A stretch of DNA of 64,000 nucleotides from NCBI RefSeq assembly GCF_003626755.1, contig NZ_RBCJ01000003.1, forward strand, positions 62,001 to 126,000, read 5' to 3'. Shown piece by piece: positions 59,368-64,000 of the stretch. The translations under genes were made by a program, and so were the position numbers. Position 1 is the stretch's first letter, and each line of letters starts with the position of its first letter. This DNA is from Ulvibacterium marinum. Lineage in GTDB: Bacteria > Bacteroidota > Bacteroidia > Flavobacteriales > Flavobacteriaceae. Below the pieces are notes generated by a model. The model saw only the letters and a program-made list of their open reading frames with translations. It was not told where the DNA came from and searched no databases.

Positions 59368-60240
59368 CTATTCTTTTTTAAGCATGGGAAACAATCTTTT
59401 GATTTCGGTTTCGGAGGGTTGTTTCCCATATTCACATATTTCAAACCCTTCTGCATGCTTTGCGTTTGCCGCCTTGGCGCCGTACCACGTTTTTAGGCAC
59501 TCCAAGGTTGCCCTATTAGGTTTACGTGATCGCCAATTGGCCAAAAATTCCAATCGACCCTTTTCGTCCTTGGGTACTTTGTCCAAATTGCCGGATGTCC
59601 AGGGAAGCCAATCAAAAAATTGGGACTCGTGTGCCGCCATGGCATGAATTTTCTGATTAAAAACATCGTCTATGATAACAGCAATATCCGGTTCAAACGG
59701 ACTGGGTTTTTGAAATCTATCTTCAGAATACAAAAAAACCGGATTTTTTTCCAAGGGAGGGGTATCGGCCGCAACATTGGGAACAATGACCATATAGGCC
59801 GCATCCTGTACCAAAACCCCAGTGTACCTATGATCCGGATGGTAATCATTGGGTCTAGGGGCAATTACGATATCGGCGTTCCATTTTCGGATTTCTCGGA
59901 TGACCTTTAATCTATTTTCCAAGGTCGGCATCAATTCCCCATCATGGTTGTCCAGAACGGTATATTCCACCCCAAATCGTTTTCCGGCTTCTTTGGCCTC
60001 CGCAATTCGAATTTTGGCCAGCTCACCACCACCCATGGCATAGTGCCCCGCATCTCCATTGGTCAAGGAGACGAATTTCACTTTGTGGCCCATTTTTGAA
60101 AAGAGAATGGCCGTACCTCCAGCATCCACATCACAATCATCGGGATGTGCCCCGAATACAATAACATTCAACGGATCTTCTTGGGCGTACATAAACAATG
60201 AAATTAAGAGCGAACAAAGGAACAACTGATTTTTTCTCAT
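59368..60240 (-). CDS. PIG-L-family N-acetylglucosamine deacetylase-like protein
   Basis: The 290-residue protein has a signal peptide (ends MYAQE) and the PIG-L zinc motif VFGAHPDDCDVDAGGT (His and Asp-Asp), with the third ligand in PRPNDYHPDHRYTG. PIG-L enzymes remove N-acetyl groups from amino sugars attached to lipids, thiols or glycans. The signal peptide places it in the periplasm. It lies 16 bases after a Tat-exported Gfo/Idh/MocA gene on the same strand, suggesting the two act on the same glycan or amino-sugar derivative. Confidence 0.88.
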   Translation of the reverse strand: MRKNQLFLCSLLISLFMYAQEDPLNVIVFGAHPDDCDVDAGGTAILFSKMGHKVKFVSLTNGDAGHYAMGGGELAKIRIAEAKEAGKRFGVEYTVLDNHDGELMPTLENRLKVIREIRKWNADIVIAPRPNDYHPDHRYTGVLVQDAAYMVIVPNVAADTPPLEKNPVFLYSEDRFQKPSPFEPDIAVIIDDVFNQKIHAMAAHESQFFDWLPWTSGNLDKVPKDEKGRLEFLANWRSRKPNRATLECLKTWYGAKAANAKHAEGFEICEYGKQPSETEIKRLFPMLKKE

Positions 60241-60256
60241 AATCTATAAACTTGGA

Positions 60257-61648
60257 TTACATTAGCTTCATGGAAACGGGATCCCAATCAACCGGTGATT
60301 TCTTGTAATAACTATCATTGGCCAAAAGCGCAGCTCCCGCGGCCCTTAATCCAAAGGTAGGGTCTTGAATTACTTTTCCTTTTCCTCGGACGGCTGTAAA
60401 GAAGTTATAAAAATGGTCATGGTGGGCACCTTTATAATTTCTTGGCGCTTCCCAAGTGGTACCACCAATGTTTAAGGCCGAATCCCGAGTTTCTAAATTT
60501 TGGGCGGCATAGCCTTCACGTATTTTCTCCTGTGTGGCTTCCGTAAAGGCAACCATGGAATAACCACCGGGGACCATGCCCAATTTAGATCGCCTTACGG
60601 TAACCGAATTTTGTCCTACTTCCATTTCACCTTCCGTTCCTATCAATTTAAACCCACCACCACCGCCTGAGCCTGCAATGAAATTGATCCGAAAAGCAGC
60701 ATTGAATGCGGCATGAGTGTCGGTTTTTGGATAGTCATAAAGAGTTATGCTAACATCGGGCACATCGCGACCGTCATTCCAATAGCGGAGTCCACCTGTA
60801 GCCAAGGCCCGGTTTGGACCATGGGAACTGATGACATGATTCAAGGTAGAAAAAGCATGTACAAAAAGGTCACCGGCAACCCCGGTGCCATAGTCCTTAT
60901 AATTACGCCACCTAAAGAATCTTTTTAGCTCGTAAGGTACCTCTGGCGCATTGCCCAGAAAAGTATCAAAATCCACGGAATCGGGACTGGCATCTGGTGG
61001 AATGGGGTATTGCCAAGCTCCTTCGGCCGAGTATCGGTCATTGTAAAAGTCCAACATCACGATTTCCCCAATTGCACCATCTTCATAGAGTTGTTTGGCC
61101 TTTTCATTCCCTAGGGAAGACATCCCTTGACTCCCGATCTGGCAGATTTTTCCGGTCGATTTTTGTGTGGAGATGATTTCTTGACCGTCTTGCCATCGTT
61201 GTACCATTGGTTTTTCACAATAGACATGTTTCCCGGCTTTTAGTGCATCAACGGCAATTTTCTTATGCCAATGATCCGGAGTGGCCACAATAACGGCATC
61301 AATATCCTTTCGGTTCAGGAGTTTGCGATAATCCCGGGTAACAAAGATATCATCGCCCCAAAGTTCCTTGGCACGATCCAATCTTCCGGAGTATAGATCA
61401 CAGGCAGCGACCAATTTTACACCGGAAACGGACAGTGCAGCCCTTGTGTCATAAATACCTTGTATCCCGGAGCCGATCAGCCCCAAATTAATTTGGTCAT
61501 TGGCCGTGTATTGCTCATCAAGGTAATCTCGTTTCATTAAAACTTTTTCGCCTTCTGAGGCAGAAATAAGAAATGGTGCCGAGGTCATGGCAGCGGAACC
61601 CAATGTGGCCTTTTTCAGGAATGACCTTCTAGACGGATTTTTCTTCAT
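60257..61648 (-). CDS. Tat-exported Gfo/Idh/MocA oxidoreductase
   Basis: The 463-residue protein has a twin-arginine signal (SRRSFLKKATLGSAAMTSAP) and the NAD(P)-binding fold INLGLIGSGIQGIYDTRAAL ... AACDLYSGRLDRAKEL. The core motif DAVIVATPDHWHKKIAVDALKAGKHVYCEKPM is intact, including the Glu-Lys-Pro. A Gly-rich loop (IAGSGGGGGFKLIGTEGEMEV) lies in the C-terminal domain. It probably oxidises or eliminates a sugar derivative in the periplasm and is first in an operon with the PIG-L deacetylase. It is a different subgroup from the GH109-like paralogue at 52873. Confidence 0.88.
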   Translation of the reverse strand: MKKNPSRRSFLKKATLGSAAMTSAPFLISASEGEKVLMKRDYLDEQYTANDQINLGLIGSGIQGIYDTRAALSVSGVKLVAACDLYSGRLDRAKELWGDDIFVTRDYRKLLNRKDIDAVIVATPDHWHKKIAVDALKAGKHVYCEKPMVQRWQDGQEIISTQKSTGKICQIGSQGMSSLGNEKAKQLYEDGAIGEIVMLDFYNDRYSAEGAWQYPIPPDASPDSVDFDTFLGNAPEVPYELKRFFRWRNYKDYGTGVAGDLFVHAFSTLNHVISSHGPNRALATGGLRYWNDGRDVPDVSITLYDYPKTDTHAAFNAAFRINFIAGSGGGGGFKLIGTEGEMEVGQNSVTVRRSKLGMVPGGYSMVAFTEATQEKIREGYAAQNLETRDSALNIGGTTWEAPRNYKGAHHDHFYNFFTAVRGKGKVIQDPTFGLRAAGAALLANDSYYKKSPVDWDPVSMKLM

Positions 61649-61810
61649 TATTCTATGGCTTTTGGAATTTAGTTGTAATGGCGATGGAAGTTACGTTTTT
61701 TGTTGTTCTGCTCCAAGGCATTTTTTGGCAGAAAAAAATAAAAGACCTTTTTATCCTTAATATGATTTTTATCATGTTTTCCTCTGTGGGAGGAGCCTAC
61801 ATTTGTTTCC

Positions 61811-62188
61811 ATGAAAAGCTATGTAATCCTTTTTGTAGCAATGCTCATGCTGTTGAAGCCGCTCTGGCCCATTGCGGAGTATGTTATGAACTATGACTAC
61901 ATCGTAAACGTGCTTTGTGAAAATAAGGATAAGCCGCAATTGAAGTGCGACGGAAAATGCTATCTTTCCAAGCAATTGGCCAAGGAAGCGGAACAAAGTA
62001 AAAGCAATCCTTTCGGAGAAGATCAGGCAAAAACCGAAATTCAGCACGTTGTTTTTTTTCAATCCTTACCGCAAATGGATTTACGTGTATTCCTTTCACA
62101 GTCTACAATGGAAAATTCGCAATTTATTGAGGTTCTTCGATCAAATCTTTTTACTTCCAATATTTCCCAACCACCCGAGTTGGCCTAA
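61811..62188 (+). CDS. Small cysteine-containing envelope protein next to a copper-type receptor
   Basis: This 125-residue protein has an N-terminal hydrophobic segment (about 4-24), probably a membrane anchor or uncleaved signal, followed by MNYDYIVNVLCENKDKPQL and KCDGKCYLSKQLAKE, a pattern (C36...C46xxxC50) I recall from Bacteroidota proteins next to TonB-dependent receptors. The three cysteines could bind a metal. It is 93 bases upstream of the receptor on the same strand and divergent from the Gfo/Idh/MocA gene. Function is unknown; a copper or metal accessory role is inferred from the neighbour. Confidence 0.7.
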   Translation: MKSYVILFVAMLMLLKPLWPIAEYVMNYDYIVNVLCENKDKPQLKCDGKCYLSKQLAKEAEQSKSNPFGEDQAKTEIQHVVFFQSLPQMDLRVFLSQSTMENSQFIEVLRSNLFTSNISQPPELA

Positions 62189-62215
62189 TTCAATTTGATG
62201 TACAAATTTTTGCTA

Positions 62216-62234
62216 TGGACAAAAGGTTTGTCCA
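62216..62234. promoter_or_regulatory. Perfect inverted repeat between the small protein and receptor genes
   Basis: TGGACAAA-AGG-TTTGTCCA has 8-bp perfect arms and a 3-base loop, 48 bases ahead of the receptor ATG. It could be a metal regulator operator or an attenuator hairpin. Confidence 0.45.
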
Positions 62235-62281
62235 CAAAGCTTGTACCCTTAAACTTTTGAATTAGTCCAAAACAGAAACAG

Positions 62282-64000
62282 ATGAAAACCATATTGAATG
62301 GTAGGCCAAGCCGCCCTAAAGCGACAGGTCTAAAAGGCAAATCCTTGTTGCTTGCCGTGTTATGCGCTGTAGTATTTCATTGGCAAAGCATATCTCAAGA
62401 GCCAAGGGTGATAATGGCAAAGGATTCCATACTTCCTATCGACTTAAATGAGGTAATCGTCATCTCCTCTTACAAAAGAACGTTGGAGCATAATTCGCAC
62501 CATAAACCACTCTCCACATTGGACCAGTATTTGGAGTCCTCCAAAAAAGTAAACCTGATAAAAAGGGGGGGCTATGCCTGGGAGCCGGTACTGAACGATA
62601 TGACCACGGAACGCCTGTCCGTCACCATTGACGGGATGCGTATTTTTGGTGCCTGCACGGATAGAATGGATCCCATAACCTCCTATGTTGATGTTTCCAA
62701 TCTGTCCGATATACATGTTGCCTGTGGTCAACAAGGGGCGGAACATGGAGCTACCATTGGAGGGGCAATCGACCTGCGCTTGGAAAAGAGCAATTTTAGA
62801 CCTGATGGATGGGTAGGCTCTATTGAAACTGGTGGTGAGACCAATAATGCCTCACAGATCATTGGCGGTGAATTGAACTATTCCGATGAAAAATTTTATG
62901 TGGATACTGATATTATCTACCGTAAGGCCGAGAATTATGTTGCCGGTGGTGGCGAGGAGGTCGCTTTTTCCCAATTTGAAAAATATAACCTCTCGGTCAA
63001 TGCAGGTTACAAGGTTTCCGAAGACCAAAAACTGTTGGCCAGTTTCATTTTTGATGAGGCCCGCGATGTGGGATACCCCGCCTTGCCCATGGATGTTTCC
63101 CTGGCACGGGCCTTTATAGGTTCCGTCAGTTGGATACAAACAGATTTCATGGGTGACTTCAAGAATTGGGAAACCAAGCTGTATGCCAATTCCATTACCC
63201 ATATCATGGATGATAGCCAAAGGCCCGATGTTCCCATTCGAATGGATATGCCCGGATGGAGCGATACCTATGGCTATTTTTCCCAAGCCACGCTTAAGCG
63301 CAATAACCACCAATTCTTATTGAAACTGGATGGATTTTATAATCGTTCGCTTGCCGAGATGACCATGTATCCCAACAATCCCAATGAGCGTGAAATGTTT
63401 ATGCTTACTTGGCCCAATGTGCGTACTCTGAACAACGGTTTTTATGCGGAAGATGTAATAGACTTCAAGGGAAGTTCCCTAAAATTATCCACTAGATTGG
63501 CAGTACAAGGTTTTAATGTGGCCGATGAAATGGGGTTGAACAGCCTCCGGATTTTCTATCCTGAAATGGCCCAAAGGCAGACCCGCTTTCTAAAGAGCTT
63601 TTCGGCACGGTATCATAAAAAACTAAAATCGGTTCATTTGGACGGTGGGCTCTCCTACGGGGATAGGGCTCCATCCGTTTCCGAAGGTTTTGGATTTTAT
63701 CTATTCAACAGTTTTGACAATCATGACTATGTTGGCGACCCAGACTTAAGGAATGAAAAGGCCATTGAGTTGAACACAAAAATATCGGTGCCTATCAAAA
63801 AATTGAATTTTAGTTTGGAAGGAAATTACTTCCACACCATGGACTTCATAGTAGGGGAGGTAAACCCTGCCTTAAGCGTAATGACCATTGGTGCAGAAGG
63901 GGTAAAGGTTTACAAAAATTTGGAACATGCCAATTTGTACAATATCTCCTTGGATACCAAGTATCAAATTACCCCGGAATTCGTTTGGACAGGATTGGTC
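62282..64000 (+). CDS. TonB-dependent receptor with OprC-like copper-site signatures (3' truncated by window)
   Basis: The frame opens at ATG 62282 and runs past the window end (573 codons seen). A signal peptide (about 1-39) is followed by a TonB-box-like LNEVIVISSY, then a plug with LDQYLESSKKVNLIKRGGYAWEP, VTIDGMRIFGACTDRMDP and GATIGGAIDLRLEK. The plug contains Cys125-x3-Met129 in ACTDRMDPITSYV, and the barrel has His307-x-Met309 (THIMDD). These match the CxxxM and HxM elements that bind copper in Pseudomonas OprC. The likely role is copper (or copper-chelate) uptake, with the small cysteine protein upstream as accessory. Confirmation needs the missing C terminus. Confidence 0.82.
   Translation, partial: MKTILNGRPSRPKATGLKGKSLLLAVLCAVVFHWQSISQEPRVIMAKDSILPIDLNEVIVISSYKRTLEHNSHHKPLSTLDQYLESSKKVNLIKRGGYAWEPVLNDMTTERLSVTIDGMRIFGACTDRMDPITSYVDVSNLSDIHVACGQQGAEHGATIGGAIDLRLEKSNFRPDGWVGSIETGGETNNASQIIGGELNYSDEKFYVDTDIIYRKAENYVAGGGEEVAFSQFEKYNLSVNAGYKVSEDQKLLASFIFDEARDVGYPALPMDVSLARAFIGSVSWIQTDFMGDFKNWETKLYANSITHIMDDSQRPDVPIRMDMPGWSDTYGYFSQATLKRNNHQFLLKLDGFYNRSLAEMTMYPNNPNEREMFMLTWPNVRTLNNGFYAEDVIDFKGSSLKLSTRLAVQGFNVADEMGLNSLRIFYPEMAQRQTRFLKSFSARYHKKLKSVHLDGGLSYGDRAPSVSEGFGFYLFNSFDNHDYVGDPDLRNEKAIELNTKISVPIKKLNFSLEGNYFHTMDFIVGEVNPALSVMTIGAEGVKVYKNLEHANLYNISLDTKYQITPEFVWTGLV

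Noticed and set aside
62852-63313. 153-codon open frame on the minus strand
   Set aside because: It is antisense to the TonB-dependent receptor frame, which has clear plug and barrel motifs and runs to the window end.

Overview
The window looks like chromosome of a marine or particle-associated Bacteroidota, most likely Flavobacteriaceae (Maribacter, Zobellia or Arenibacter type; the genus is inference). Evidence: SusC/SusD pairs, hybrid two-component systems fused to AraC domains, Bacteroidota-style lipoproteins, a beta-propeller/LuxR regulator, Tat-exported oxidoreductases, a formylglycine-type sulfatase, and promoters resembling the Bacteroidota -7 element TAnnTTTG. No rRNA, tRNA, CRISPR array, insertion sequence or phage gene was seen.

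Layout. 0-3 kb: end of an upstream gene, two tandem collagen-like lipoproteins and one more lipoprotein. 2.9-8.1 kb: a hybrid histidine kinase convergent with an S41 peptidase. 8.1-8.8 kb: a decayed stretch with gene remnants. 8.8-12.1 kb: an operon of LpxH-like phosphoesterase, glycosyltransferase and GH1 glucosidase. 12.4-19.2 kb: a second hybrid histidine kinase, a lipoprotein, a HAD phosphatase, rpiA and a phytase-like lipoprotein. 19.7-24.2 kb: a metal island with an arsenic operon (arsR-arsC-acr3) and a mercury-type operon (arsR-like, merTP, GDCCVxC protein, cation diffusion facilitator), each preceded by an inverted repeat that fits an operator. 24.5-29.0 kb: a membrane-anchored HTH/lectin-fold protein divergent from a secreted partner, then a rhodanese-HMA-dihaem cytochrome cluster.

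29.2-50.5 kb is a polysaccharide utilization locus read on the minus strand: SusC, SusD, a duplicated-LamG lipoprotein, two tandem GH144-type endo-beta-1,2-glucanases, a GH43-like enzyme with a discoidin domain, GH3, an esterase and a sulfatase. Upstream are a glycosyltransferase (DUF6625-like), a cysteine-rich double-glycine leader peptide and a propeller/Y_Y_Y/LuxR regulator. The expected flow is outer-surface capture and endo-cleavage, SusCD import, then periplasmic trimming. The most interesting signal is a paired direct repeat (TACATMA-N4-TACATCA plus a reverse-oriented pair about 100 bp away) found with the same layout upstream of susC and upstream of the peptide gene, which suggests one regulator controls both.

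50.6-61.6 kb holds sugar metabolism and export genes: a nucleotidyltransferase with a sugar kinase, a GH109-like oxidoreductase, an esterase, hemN with a universal stress protein behind an FNR-like box, an enolase-superfamily protein, a PIG-L deacetylase and a second Gfo/Idh/MocA protein. 61.8 kb to the end: a small cysteine-rich membrane protein and a truncated TonB-dependent receptor with OprC-like copper-site signatures.
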